This document shows, one piece after another, positions 43,532 through 52,133 of a stretch of DNA of 64,000 nucleotides. A program made the position numbers and the translations under genes. The stretch covers positions 85,050-149,049 of the forward strand of contig CAJTJZ010000001.1 of assembly GCA_910576895.1 (NCBI GenBank), read 5' to 3'. The notes below the pieces were generated by a model, which saw only the letters and a program-made list of their open reading frames with translations, did not search any database and was not told where the DNA came from. Each line of letters begins with the position of its first letter. Within the stretch, counting starts at the first letter, position 1. The stretch comes from an uncultured Lachnospiraceae bacterium. GTDB lineage: Bacteria > Bacillota > Clostridia > Lachnospirales > Lachnospiraceae.

Positions 43532-44965
43532 TTACGTTGATTGCGTTGGTTGTGCTGCTTGATCTGCCCTTGTTATTCCAACAGCGGAAGCAAGTTCTGC
43601 TTTCTGTCCCTTTTTCGCATCTTCTTTCTCTGCTGCATAGCGAATAAACACTGCTGTATTTGCTGTTATTGTAGATTCTCTAGCTTTTGCTGTCTTTCCT
43701 GCTTTTACTTTTGACCATCTTGTTTTTTCATTGAATTTCGCCATACTAACAGATTGAATTAAATCTGTTTCTGCAATTACATATTCAATATCATAAGCAG
43801 TTGTATTTTGTAATGTTGCTCCCTTTCCTGCTTCCATCTTTACAACTAATGCTTCTTTTGAAATGGTTCTTTGCTTTGGATAAGAAACAATTGTCCATTT
43901 TGATGCTGCTTTTTTCTCTGTAGCTGCTGTTCTTACTTTAACCGTAAATGCGTTAAATGGCTTTTCATAACCATCTCCACCTAAAATATTTGTAGTAGTA
44001 TTTCCACCTGTGGAAGGATTGCCTGTACTTGGATTATTGCCTGTATTTGTGCCATCAGTACTTCCTGTATTTCCAAGTTGTGATAACTCTGGTTTTGCAG
44101 CAGAATTATCTTTTACACTAATCACTGGAGTTGTGATTGGAGCAGTTCCTGTTGTAGTATCTTGCTGTACAGATACAATATATTCTTGTCCTTTCTTTAC
44201 TCCTAATGTAAACTTTGATGTATCTACCTTAACAGATGGAGCATTTGTTTTCTTTGCTATCTTTACAGAGCCTATCTTACTTGGCATATGGCAGTTAGAA
44301 TTTGTATTACATTCACCCTTTAAACGAAGATTTAAAGTAGCACCCTTTGTCATAAAATCTTCCATATTTAAGGTGTTATATGGCTGCCAAGAACCTGCTG
44401 TTCCTTTTCTCCATTCTACTTTATTTTTTTCTGTTTCTGGTAAATCAGCCGTTGTTTTCTTTTTATCAACAGTTGTTGTAACTGTCATATTGATCGTTGG
44501 TTTTTCATTTACAATTGCAAATTTTGCTTTTAATGTTCTTGGTGCTTCGACTTTAATTTTAAGAATATTTGTTAAATCTTTATCTCTTCTAATATTTAAT
44601 TCATATTCTTTTGTTATCCATGATAAATCTGTATAAGCAATTCCATTACTTGCATCAACTTCATCCCATGTTTTTTGTCTAGCATCTGAAATATAGAAAT
44701 ATTCATCTTTATCTGTTGATTCCAATTTCATATCCTGCTTTTCCCAGTCGATCGATACTGTAAATTTTCCATCCGTACTCTTTGCCGCCAAAATATAATT
44801 TCCACTGCGAGTAGGAGTGGAAATTGTTGGGGTTTCATTTCCAGCACCAGAAGCCTGTGTTCCATCAAATACCGCCATTCCAAATCCTACAAGGACTATA
44901 TAAAATGCTGCAAATGCAATGCTTTTACATAAAATCTCCTTATACTTTCTCCAAAAATTTTTCAT
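43532..44965 (-). CDS. Secreted protein of unknown function
   Basis: 477 residues from the second ATG (44965), which is nine bases after GGAGG; the first ATG at 44971 is too close. A signal peptide is evident (KNFWRKYKEILCKSIAFAAFYIVLVGFGMAVFDGTQASG). The mature protein is beta-rich and lysine/threonine-rich, with two cysteines in GECNTNSNCHMPSK and a low-complexity Gly/Asn/Ser/Thr linker at about residues 305-330. No anchor motif (LPXTG) or catalytic motif is seen. It is divergent from the two-component/ABC/vWA locus that starts 300 bases away, which hints at a functional link, but this is only inference. Confidence 0.75.
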   Translation of the reverse strand: MKNFWRKYKEILCKSIAFAAFYIVLVGFGMAVFDGTQASGAGNETPTISTPTRSGNYILAAKSTDGKFTVSIDWEKQDMKLESTDKDEYFYISDARQKTWDEVDASNGIAYTDLSWITKEYELNIRRDKDLTNILKIKVEAPRTLKAKFAIVNEKPTINMTVTTTVDKKKTTADLPETEKNKVEWRKGTAGSWQPYNTLNMEDFMTKGATLNLRLKGECNTNSNCHMPSKIGSVKIAKKTNAPSVKVDTSKFTLGVKKGQEYIVSVQQDTTTGTAPITTPVISVKDNSAAKPELSQLGNTGSTDGTNTGNNPSTGNPSTGGNTTTNILGGDGYEKPFNAFTVKVRTAATEKKAASKWTIVSYPKQRTISKEALVVKMEAGKGATLQNTTAYDIEYVIAETDLIQSVSMAKFNEKTRWSKVKAGKTAKARESTITANTAVFIRYAAEKEDAKKGQKAELASAVGITRADQAAQPTQST

Positions 44966-45267
44966 TACCATACACCTCCATAATTACATAAAACCCAAAA
45001 TTATTTTTAAAAATAGACAATCCAACAACAATTCTGATTATCTGTTTCTTATATCGACATCACTTTTTATTTCCATAAGCTGCCTATAAGAACTGCCACA
45101 TTTTTATTACACTTCCATTGCAACGACAAACATTTTAAAAAATTTTTATCTATAGTAAACTTTAAGAATTCCGTAAGGACTTCTGTTTATAATTATGTTA
45201 TGATAACCAAAATGCTTTTTATATTTCTACTAAAAAATGCTGCAAAGCTTAAGGAGGTGTGAATATT
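44966..45267. other. Divergent intergenic region between secreted protein gene and two-component locus
   Basis: About 300 bases. It contains the direct-repeat box and TATAAT described at 45161-45193, followed by an 11-base palindrome GTTATGATAAC (45197-45207). On the minus strand only weak promoter matches are visible for the secreted protein. Confidence 0.5.
45161..45193 (+). promoter_or_regulatory. Direct-repeat regulator box and -10 element before the response regulator gene
   Basis: TTTAAGAA and TAAGGACT lie in tandem at roughly an 11-base period (45161-45181), where a -35 would be, followed by TATAAT (45188-45193). No normal -35 is present. Tandem 11-base repeats are typical for OmpR/PhoB-family activators. 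A close relative is at 52031-52060. Confidence 0.5.
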
Positions 45268-45987
45268 ATGGAAATAAAAAATATTAAGCTTCTTGTTGTT
45301 GATGATGATAAAGAAATTGCTAAACTTGCTGCCATTTATTTAAAAGAGGATGGCTATGAAGTTTTCACTGCTTATAGTGGAAAAGAGGCATTAACCTTAA
45401 TGCAAACACAAGAAATTCACCTTGCTATCCTTGATATTATGATGCCTGGCATGGATGGATTTGAAGTTTGCCGCTATATTCGACAAAAAAGCAACATTCC
45501 TATTATTATGCTAAGTGCACGCAGTAATGATGACGATAAAGTAGAAGGACTTTCTAGTGGTGCTGATGATTATGTAGTAAAACCATTTAGCCCATTGGAA
45601 TTAAAAGCACGTGTAAAATCACAACTTCGCCGATTTATGGTTTTAAATACTTCTCCTGAGAATGCAGATAATACTACAAAAGAACAAGAGTTTTTACAGC
45701 GAAATCAACTTACTATCAATCTGCAAACACATGAAGTTACTTCTTATGGAAAAGAAGTAACATTAACACCAACCGAATTTAAAATCTTATATTTTCTGGC
45801 AAGTAATGCTGGAGAAGTATTTAGTACCGATCAAATATTTGAAGCTGTATGGCAAGAAAAATTTTATGAGGCAAACAATACCGTTATGGTGCATATTCGG
45901 CGTATCCGTGAAAAGATTGAACTGGATTCCAGAAATGCTCAAATATTAAAAACAGTATGGGGAGTAGGATATAAAGTTGAAGCATAA
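45268..45987 (+). CDS. OmpR/PhoB-family response regulator
   Basis: 239 residues from the ATG at 45268, ten bases after AAGGAGG; an in-frame GTG at 45259 overlaps that site and is rejected. Receiver domain: acidic DDD, phospho-accepting Asp in LAILDIMMPGMDG, Lys in VVKPFSPLEL. Winged helix: VTLTPTEFKILYFLASNAGEVFSTDQIFEAVW, NNTVMVHIRRIREKI, TVWGVGYKVEA. It probably controls its own locus and the downstream transport and vWA genes. It overlaps the kinase gene by 11 bases. Confidence 0.93.
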   Translation: MEIKNIKLLVVDDDKEIAKLAAIYLKEDGYEVFTAYSGKEALTLMQTQEIHLAILDIMMPGMDGFEVCRYIRQKSNIPIIMLSARSNDDDKVEGLSSGADDYVVKPFSPLELKARVKSQLRRFMVLNTSPENADNTTKEQEFLQRNQLTINLQTHEVTSYGKEVTLTPTEFKILYFLASNAGEVFSTDQIFEAVWQEKFYEANNTVMVHIRRIREKIELDSRNAQILKTVWGVGYKVEA

Positions 45988-47362
45988 AAAATCTGTAAAA
46001 AATGTACTATCACCTAAAACAAGTTCTAAACAGGAATGTCCTGACATTAAAAACCAAAATGGGGATATCCGTTTTATTCACAGTTTTCAGTTTCAGCTAA
46101 TTAAATCCACTATGTTAAGTCTTCTTTTAACAGTATTGACAGATATTAGTTTGATTCTGCTTGTTTTCCTTGTTCTTTTTGCTTCCAGAAATTTTTCTGA
46201 AGAAAAACGTCTCCCTTCCAATGAGGAGTATTCATTTTCTGGAATAGAAGAAAATAAAATAGAAGATAATAATAGTTATGACTATACCGATGCTATAAAA
46301 AATTATCTAGCAAAGAAAGAACCTTTAGAGGAGCATTTCCCTTCTGCAAAAAAACTGATTAGAAAACAACAACTTCAAAAGCTCCTTTTACTTCTTTTCT
46401 TTATGGTAATCTGTTCTCTTGCATTGTTTATTTTCTATTTTCTTTTACTGACTCGTCATTTTTCTAGTTATCTTGTTGAAATCACTTCCGGAATTAATAA
46501 AATTGCAGAAGGTGATTTTGATCATCAAATTCCTGTTCGTACAAAAGATGAACTTGGAATGATTGCTGGATGTATTAATGAAATGTCAGAACAAATTGAA
46601 GAAACGATAGAACTGGAACGAAAAACAGAACAAGAGAAAAATCAGTTAATTACAAGTGTAGCACATGATATTCGCACACCACTAACCTCTATTTTAGGTT
46701 ATTTGGAACTTTTACTTCATAAATCGGAAGAAAAAGAGCTTTTCTCTACACAAAGTCAAGAGTACCTTCGAATTGCCTATGATAAATCACTTCGTCTTAT
46801 GACATTGACAGAAGATTTATTTACTTACACAAAGGTTTCTTTTGGAGAATTGAAAATACAGAAACAATCTCTTGACCTTATTATGTTTTTAGAGCAGATG
46901 ATGGAAGAATTTTATCCTTCTTTTATAGAAAATGGCTTAGACTGTCAATTTACGCATTCCATAAATTCTATTCCTTTTCGAGGTGATAGTTCTATGCTGG
47001 CTCGTGCCTTTTCCAATCTTTTAAGCAATGCCGTAAAATATGGAAAGGATGGAAAGGAACTGCTAATTACAGCGGATATTCTTGCAGATTCCGCTATTAT
47101 TAAAATTACAAATTATGGAATGATTATTCCAGATAATGCACTCACACATATTTTTGATCGATTTTATCGTGTGGAAAATTCCCGTTCCCTAGATACTGGC
47201 GGCAGCGGATTAGGACTTTCCATTGCACAGCGTGTAATCCGACTTCATAATGGAACTATTCGTGCTATCAGCGGAAAAGATGGAACTAGCTTTATTGTCA
47301 CTTTGCCACTAAATAGTGAATCAAACCACGCACTACAATTACAAAAACAAGTGCAGAAATGA
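45977..47362 (+). CDS. Membrane sensor histidine kinase
   Basis: 461 residues from a TTG at 45977 that overlaps the regulator gene; the ribosome binding site (GGAGTAGGA) is acceptable, and the next ATG would remove most of the N-terminal tail. Two helices (about 44-70 and 134-160) enclose an extracytoplasmic loop of about 65 residues. HAMP (EITSGINKIAEGDFDHQIPVRTKDELGMI), HisKA with histidine at about 230 (SVAHDIRTPLTSILGYLELL), HATPase (RGDSSMLARAFSNLLSNAVKYG, TGGSGLGLSIAQRVIRLH). Partner of the preceding regulator. The stop nearly touches the start of the 922-residue protein. Confidence 0.9.
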   Translation: MKHKKSVKNVLSPKTSSKQECPDIKNQNGDIRFIHSFQFQLIKSTMLSLLLTVLTDISLILLVFLVLFASRNFSEEKRLPSNEEYSFSGIEENKIEDNNSYDYTDAIKNYLAKKEPLEEHFPSAKKLIRKQQLQKLLLLLFFMVICSLALFIFYFLLLTRHFSSYLVEITSGINKIAEGDFDHQIPVRTKDELGMIAGCINEMSEQIEETIELERKTEQEKNQLITSVAHDIRTPLTSILGYLELLLHKSEEKELFSTQSQEYLRIAYDKSLRLMTLTEDLFTYTKVSFGELKIQKQSLDLIMFLEQMMEEFYPSFIENGLDCQFTHSINSIPFRGDSSMLARAFSNLLSNAVKYGKDGKELLITADILADSAIIKITNYGMIIPDNALTHIFDRFYRVENSRSLDTGGSGLGLSIAQRVIRLHNGTIRAISGKDGTSFIVTLPLNSESNHALQLQKQVQK

Positions 47363-47368
47363 GGATTT

Positions 47369-50137
47369 ATGTATTTTCATACTTTTTTACATTCAAAAAA
47401 AAATCACCGTTTTTTATTTTTCTGTTTTTTTAGCATTTTTGCCCTTTCTCTTTCTATGGAAGGCTCTTGCAAAATAGATTCTGCTATACAAAAACAGAAA
47501 AACAAACAGACAAGCTATGCTCTAGCTGCAAAGGCAAATACAACAGAACAGGAAAAGCAATCAAATCTTCTTGATTCTTCCATACCAGTGGAATCGCAAG
47601 CGATTCCATCCACATTGACAGCTTCTGATAATAATTTATCGGTTTCCTTCTCTTATGGGTTTCAGAAAGCTTCTAAATATGGAAGAAAAATGAATGTTCT
47701 TGCCTATGTTACAAATAATGGCAAAGATTTCAGCGGAACAATTGGAATTTTAACGATTCCAACAAGCAATAGTAAAGAAATCTTATATGAAAATCCTTGT
47801 ACAATTGCCAGTGGAGAAACAAAAAAATTTGAACTTAGTGCTACGGTTGCCTATAGTAATTGGCCAAGCCTTTTAATTAAAGATGAACAAGAACATATTA
47901 TGCTGCAAAAAAGCTTTCATGTTACTATGACAACACAAACAGATATTGTCTTTACTGGTATTCTTACAGATGAGCCAGAAATGATGGACTATATCAGTTC
48001 TGCTGGCCTTGCCAAAGTATTCTTTTTGGATGAGCAGACACTTCCTTCTACAATAGATGGATTAGATTCTTTGGATATTTTAATGATTAGCAATTTTAAT
48101 ACAAATCGTCTAAGCAGTGATCAGATAACTGCTATTTTAGAATGGACAAAACAGGGAGGTATGCTTGTTTTTGGTACAGGAAGCACTGCGGCTAAAACAT
48201 TATCTGCTTTTCAAGAAACAGTTTTTAATGGAACGATTGGCGATGCAAAAAGACGTACTACGCTTCTTGGTATGAGTCATCAGGAATTTCTTACCATAAA
48301 AGAAGAATTATATAGCTCTATTAATCAAGCCTTAGATTATGATGAACTTACTGCTTCTGAACAAGAAGAAAAAGAAGATCAGACAGAAACAGCAGAAGTA
48401 ACGGTTGAAAATCAAGAAGATACTGAGGATGCAGACGTCCATATTTATATTGAAAATCGTCTTTCCAAAAAGGATATTGATGCTCTTACTTTAAAGAAAA
48501 TGCCAAAAGATATGATTTCCATGGACTTTGAAAATTTTACTCCTGTTCTTTCTGAAAATGATGGATTTCATCTTATCTTGAAAAATAATTATGGCAAAGG
48601 AGTGATTCTAGCTGCTGCCTTTGAACTTGGTATCGCAGGACGCTATCGCACTAGCATGGGTACACAGCTTTATCATATTATTACTGATAATTTTAGTGAA
48701 ACAGCACAGGCACGTCTTAATGATTCCGAGTTTGAGGGTAATTATACCCTGTCACGTGCTCTTGGTGTTAATAATTTATCTTCTTATCCACATTTACAGC
48801 TATACTTTTTTATTTTATTATTGTATGCCATTCTTGCAGGACCTGTACTCTATTTTATTTTAAAAAAACTTGATAGCCGTCATCTTTTATGGATACTGAT
48901 GCCTGTTTCCTGTTTTGTTTGTACGATTATTATTTATATCGCAGGAAGCTCTACAAGAATTACAGAACCTTATATTCACTACTTAAATTTTACAAAAATG
49001 GATTTCTCTGCAAAAGAGGATACTATTTCACAAGAAGTTTATTTTAATATCGCAGCACCTTATAATAAAAAATACAGCGTTGCTCTTCCGAATGTTTCCA
49101 ATGTAGAAATTCGTGGAGATAATGATTATGGAATGTCCTATTCTTATACAGATGAGCCAAAAGAATCTTCTTACTATAAAACGGCAATTTACAAAAACAA
49201 TCAGGATACTACCTTAATTATGAATGATTATGCCTCTTTTCAGGCAGCTTGTTTTCGCTGTAATCATAACCAAGTAAAAAAAGATACTTATTTACCGGGA
49301 ACTTTTGATACAGATTTAAAAACAAACGAGGATCTTACACTAACGGGCACTTTAACAAATCAGCTAGGAATTGACCTTTATCAAACAGCTTACCTTTGTA
49401 ATGGAAAACTTTATATTTTAGGAGCTATGGAAAATAATACAACGGTTTCTATAGAAGATTGTGAAAGCTTTCCTTTTCTTTCTTATGACAATTTAGAATT
49501 TTCAAATGCTTCTGGCGAAAGCACTTTAGAGCAACTTGCAGGTGGGAATGGCTGGTATTCCGATAGTGATCCTCTTGTCCGACAAATTTATTATGCCTAT
49601 CAATACTATTTAACTTCCGATAGTTCCCTATATTCATCAAGTGGACGCATTATTGCCATAACACAAGCTATGCCTGTTGATTTCCTTACCGATACAGGAC
49701 TTTCTACAAGTGGACTCAGTGTTCTTGATATTTCCGTAAGTCCTGCAAGTCTTGGATCTATGCGGGTAGAACCACTTGATCAAAGTTTTGTTTCTGTGAT
49801 TGAAGGAGAACAAGATTACCCAAATTATCGCTATTTATTTAACACACAAACCATGTCGTATCAAATTAAAAACCCTGAAAATGTTCTCTCTCTTATTTAT
49901 GAAGAAGATTCTGAATCCACTTCAAATTCTTCTACTTTTCATGGAACAATTACAGGATATAATCTGCTCACAGGAGAATATGATATTTTATTTACAGGTG
50001 GAACTGCTGGAAAATGTGAAAACTTATCCCCTTACCTTACTGCTGATGGAGAACTTACCCTTCGTTTTCATCCAGATAGCACGAATGGTGATTCCTCCGA
50101 AATAATTCCAATATTATATCTTTTAAGAGAAATATAA
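47369..50137 (+). CDS. Large membrane protein of the ABC/vWA locus, function unknown
   Basis: 922 residues with a signal-peptide-like start (HRFLFFCFFSIFALSLSMEGSCK). Residues about 80-200 form a beta-rich domain. Residues about 200-290 resemble the GATase-like fold seen in vWA operons (LDSLDILMISNFNTNRLSSDQITAILEWTKQGGMLVFGTGS). Two membrane helices lie at about 477-500 and 510-530, and a 390-residue C-terminal extracytoplasmic part follows. I do not recognise a named family. A 20-base palindromic element sits in its N-terminal linker (47586-47605). Spacing of 7 bases to the kinase and 15 to the ATPase shows one operon. Probably a structural or substrate-handling part of the ABC complex. Confidence 0.75.
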   Translation: MYFHTFLHSKKNHRFLFFCFFSIFALSLSMEGSCKIDSAIQKQKNKQTSYALAAKANTTEQEKQSNLLDSSIPVESQAIPSTLTASDNNLSVSFSYGFQKASKYGRKMNVLAYVTNNGKDFSGTIGILTIPTSNSKEILYENPCTIASGETKKFELSATVAYSNWPSLLIKDEQEHIMLQKSFHVTMTTQTDIVFTGILTDEPEMMDYISSAGLAKVFFLDEQTLPSTIDGLDSLDILMISNFNTNRLSSDQITAILEWTKQGGMLVFGTGSTAAKTLSAFQETVFNGTIGDAKRRTTLLGMSHQEFLTIKEELYSSINQALDYDELTASEQEEKEDQTETAEVTVENQEDTEDADVHIYIENRLSKKDIDALTLKKMPKDMISMDFENFTPVLSENDGFHLILKNNYGKGVILAAAFELGIAGRYRTSMGTQLYHIITDNFSETAQARLNDSEFEGNYTLSRALGVNNLSSYPHLQLYFFILLLYAILAGPVLYFILKKLDSRHLLWILMPVSCFVCTIIIYIAGSSTRITEPYIHYLNFTKMDFSAKEDTISQEVYFNIAAPYNKKYSVALPNVSNVEIRGDNDYGMSYSYTDEPKESSYYKTAIYKNNQDTTLIMNDYASFQAACFRCNHNQVKKDTYLPGTFDTDLKTNEDLTLTGTLTNQLGIDLYQTAYLCNGKLYILGAMENNTTVSIEDCESFPFLSYDNLEFSNASGESTLEQLAGGNGWYSDSDPLVRQIYYAYQYYLTSDSSLYSSSGRIIAITQAMPVDFLTDTGLSTSGLSVLDISVSPASLGSMRVEPLDQSFVSVIEGEQDYPNYRYLFNTQTMSYQIKNPENVLSLIYEEDSESTSNSSTFHGTITGYNLLTGEYDILFTGGTAGKCENLSPYLTADGELTLRFHPDSTNGDSSEIIPILYLLREI
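47586..47608. repeat. Palindromic element inside the 922-residue protein gene
   Basis: TGGAATCGCAAGCGATTCCA is a 9-bp inverted repeat with a 2-base centre. With the preceding CAG it shares CAGTGGAATCGC(NN)GCGATT with the intergenic copy at 63399-63418. Confidence 0.65.
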
Positions 50138-50152
50138 AAAGAGAGGTTTGCT

Positions 50153-51094
50153 ATGTTAAAAATTGTTGATTTACAAAAAAATTTCGGCAGTTTCCAAGCA
50201 TTAAATCATTTGAATTTGGAAATTGCAAAAGGAGAATTATTTGGCTTTGTAGGGCCAAATGGTGCAGGAAAAACCACAACAATGAAAATTATCTCGGGAC
50301 TGATGCGGGCAGATGGCGGTTTTGTTACAATTGATGGTATTGACGCTCTTCATAACAGCCGAAAATTAAAAGAAAAAATTGGATATATGCCAGATTTTTT
50401 TGGTGTCTATGATAATTTAAAAGCATATGAATATATGGAATTTTATGCTAGTGTTTATGGTATTCTTGGAAACGATGCAAGAAAGCTTTGCAATGATTTA
50501 TTGGATTTAGTTAATTTAACTGATAAAGCAGATTCCTATGTTGATAGCTTATCACGAGGTATGAAACAACGACTTTGCCTAGCACGTAGTCTTGTACACA
50601 ATCCAGAATTATTGATATTAGATGAACCAGCATCTGGTCTTGATCCTCGTGCACGTTTTGAGATGAAAGAAATTTTAAGAAATCTGTGCAGTATGGGAAA
50701 AACTATTATTATCAGCTCCCATATTCTGCCAGAACTAGCGGAAATGTGTTCTTCTATTGGTATTATTGAACATGGTTCTATGATGGCCTATGGCACAGTA
50801 GATGAAATTCAGGATACTCTAAAAACAACAAAGCCTGTTATCATTCATATTGCAGATAATTCTTATATGGAAACAGCACTAAAACTAATGAAAGAAAATC
50901 CAAGTGTAAAAAACCTTTCTGTACAAGATAATACCATATCTCTTGTACTAAAAGAGGGCATGGATAATACAAATATATTAGCCGCACTGCTTTCCTGTCT
51001 TGTTGTTGCCCATGTTCCTGTTTGCTCTTTTTATCAAGAGGAAGGAAATCTGGAATCTTTATTTATGCAAATAACGGCTTCCGAAGAAAATTAG
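50153..51094 (+). CDS. ABC transporter ATP-binding protein
   Basis: 313 residues. Walker A GPNGAGKTT, signature SLSRGMKQRLCLARSLVHNP, Walker B LLILDEPASGLDPRAR, H-loop ISSHILPEL. A C-terminal domain of about 90 residues follows. Same DrrA/GldA-like class as the ATPase at 13653-14660, but the two share only the family pattern. Paired with the permease gene that follows. Confidence 0.93.
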   Translation: MLKIVDLQKNFGSFQALNHLNLEIAKGELFGFVGPNGAGKTTTMKIISGLMRADGGFVTIDGIDALHNSRKLKEKIGYMPDFFGVYDNLKAYEYMEFYASVYGILGNDARKLCNDLLDLVNLTDKADSYVDSLSRGMKQRLCLARSLVHNPELLILDEPASGLDPRARFEMKEILRNLCSMGKTIIISSHILPELAEMCSSIGIIEHGSMMAYGTVDEIQDTLKTTKPVIIHIADNSYMETALKLMKENPSVKNLSVQDNTISLVLKEGMDNTNILAALLSCLVVAHVPVCSFYQEEGNLESLFMQITASEEN

Positions 51095-51108
51095 AAAGGA
51101 GATTTTTT

Positions 51109-52035
51109 ATGTATATTAATCCTATTTACCGCAAAGAATTAAAACTTAGTACTCGCTCCTTAAAGCTTCCTATTTTTTTTACAGCATATATTATTATTTT
51201 AACTGTGATTGCCTGTGTTGCTTGTGCTGCTTATTTTAATGGCTATTCCTATTCCGAAAGTCAATATGCTGCTGTTATCAATATTTTTAATTGTCTTTGT
51301 GTAGCAGAATTTGCTATGATTATGTTTGAAATTCCTGCTTTTACCGCAGATGCCATTGCAGGAGAGCGAGAACGCCAAACACTTGATATTTTACTGACTA
51401 CAAGTTTAAAACCAATTCAAATTGTGATAGGAAAATTATTATCTTCCCTAAGTTCTTTGTTTTTTTTAACATTTCTAAGTCTTCCTGTCCTTGGAATTAC
51501 TTTTGCTGTTGGTGGAATCCATTTACAAGATATTGCACAGCTTTTCCTTTTTATTTTAATTAGTATGTTTTTTATTGGAAGCCTTGGAATCTTCTTTTCT
51601 GCTGCCTTAAAACGAACAGCAGTAGCTACCATTCTCTCCTATGTAGCATTATTTTTTATTATTGTTGGAACGATGATTATTATTCTTCTTGCAACTTGGC
51701 TATTTCTTCTTCATGCAGAAGAAATTTATCAGCAAACAGGAACTTATCCTGATACTAATTTAAGCATTTTACCAATGATTCTTTTAATTAATCCTGCTTT
51801 TACTATGTTTTATATGTTATCAGATACTTATGGAAGTATTTCTACACTTAATTATTTTTTTGAATGGTGTGGCTTTGATCACTATACCTTTATTATTTCA
51901 CATTGGTTCTGGATTAGTCTTTTTATTCAGATTTTGCTTGGAACGATGATTTTATATTTTGCATCAAAAAAACTTGATCCGCTTAATAAAAAAGAAAAAA
52001 ACAAAAAAAAGAATCCACCAAAAGACAAAATTTAA
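51109..52035 (+). CDS. ABC-2 type permease
   Basis: 308 residues from the ATG at 51109 (AAAGGAG upstream). Six helices and the typical coupling motif ADAIAGERERQTLDILLTTSLKPIQIVIGKLLSSL. The C-terminus ends in a lysine-rich cytoplasmic tail. With the preceding ATPase it forms the membrane ABC unit of this locus. Confidence 0.92.
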   Translation: MYINPIYRKELKLSTRSLKLPIFFTAYIIILTVIACVACAAYFNGYSYSESQYAAVINIFNCLCVAEFAMIMFEIPAFTADAIAGERERQTLDILLTTSLKPIQIVIGKLLSSLSSLFFLTFLSLPVLGITFAVGGIHLQDIAQLFLFILISMFFIGSLGIFFSAALKRTAVATILSYVALFFIIVGTMIIILLATWLFLLHAEEIYQQTGTYPDTNLSILPMILLINPAFTMFYMLSDTYGSISTLNYFFEWCGFDHYTFIISHWFWISLFIQILLGTMILYFASKKLDPLNKKEKNKKKNPPKDKI

Positions 52036-52060
52036 GAAAAATGTAAGAACTATTTATAAA
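52031..52060 (+). promoter_or_regulatory. Second direct-repeat box, before the coiled membrane protein gene
   Basis: TTTAAGAA, five bases, TAAGAACT and then TTTATAAA (52031-52060) closely resemble TTTAAGAA, five bases, TAAGGACT and TTTATAAT at 45161-45193. TATAAT (52070-52075) follows. It overlaps the permease stop codon and may give the regulator control over the second half of the locus. Confidence 0.45.
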
Positions 52061-52133
52061 AAAATCAGTTATAATTATACTGGTAATGAAAAAACTGACT
52101 GCTCAATATAAGAATGGAAAGAAGGCTCTTTTT

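Noticed and set aside
44010..44636. Open frame of 208 codons on the plus strand
   Set aside because: It lies antisense inside the secreted protein gene (43532-44965), has no ribosome binding site and shows hydrophobic composition typical of reversed Lys/Thr-rich coding sequence.
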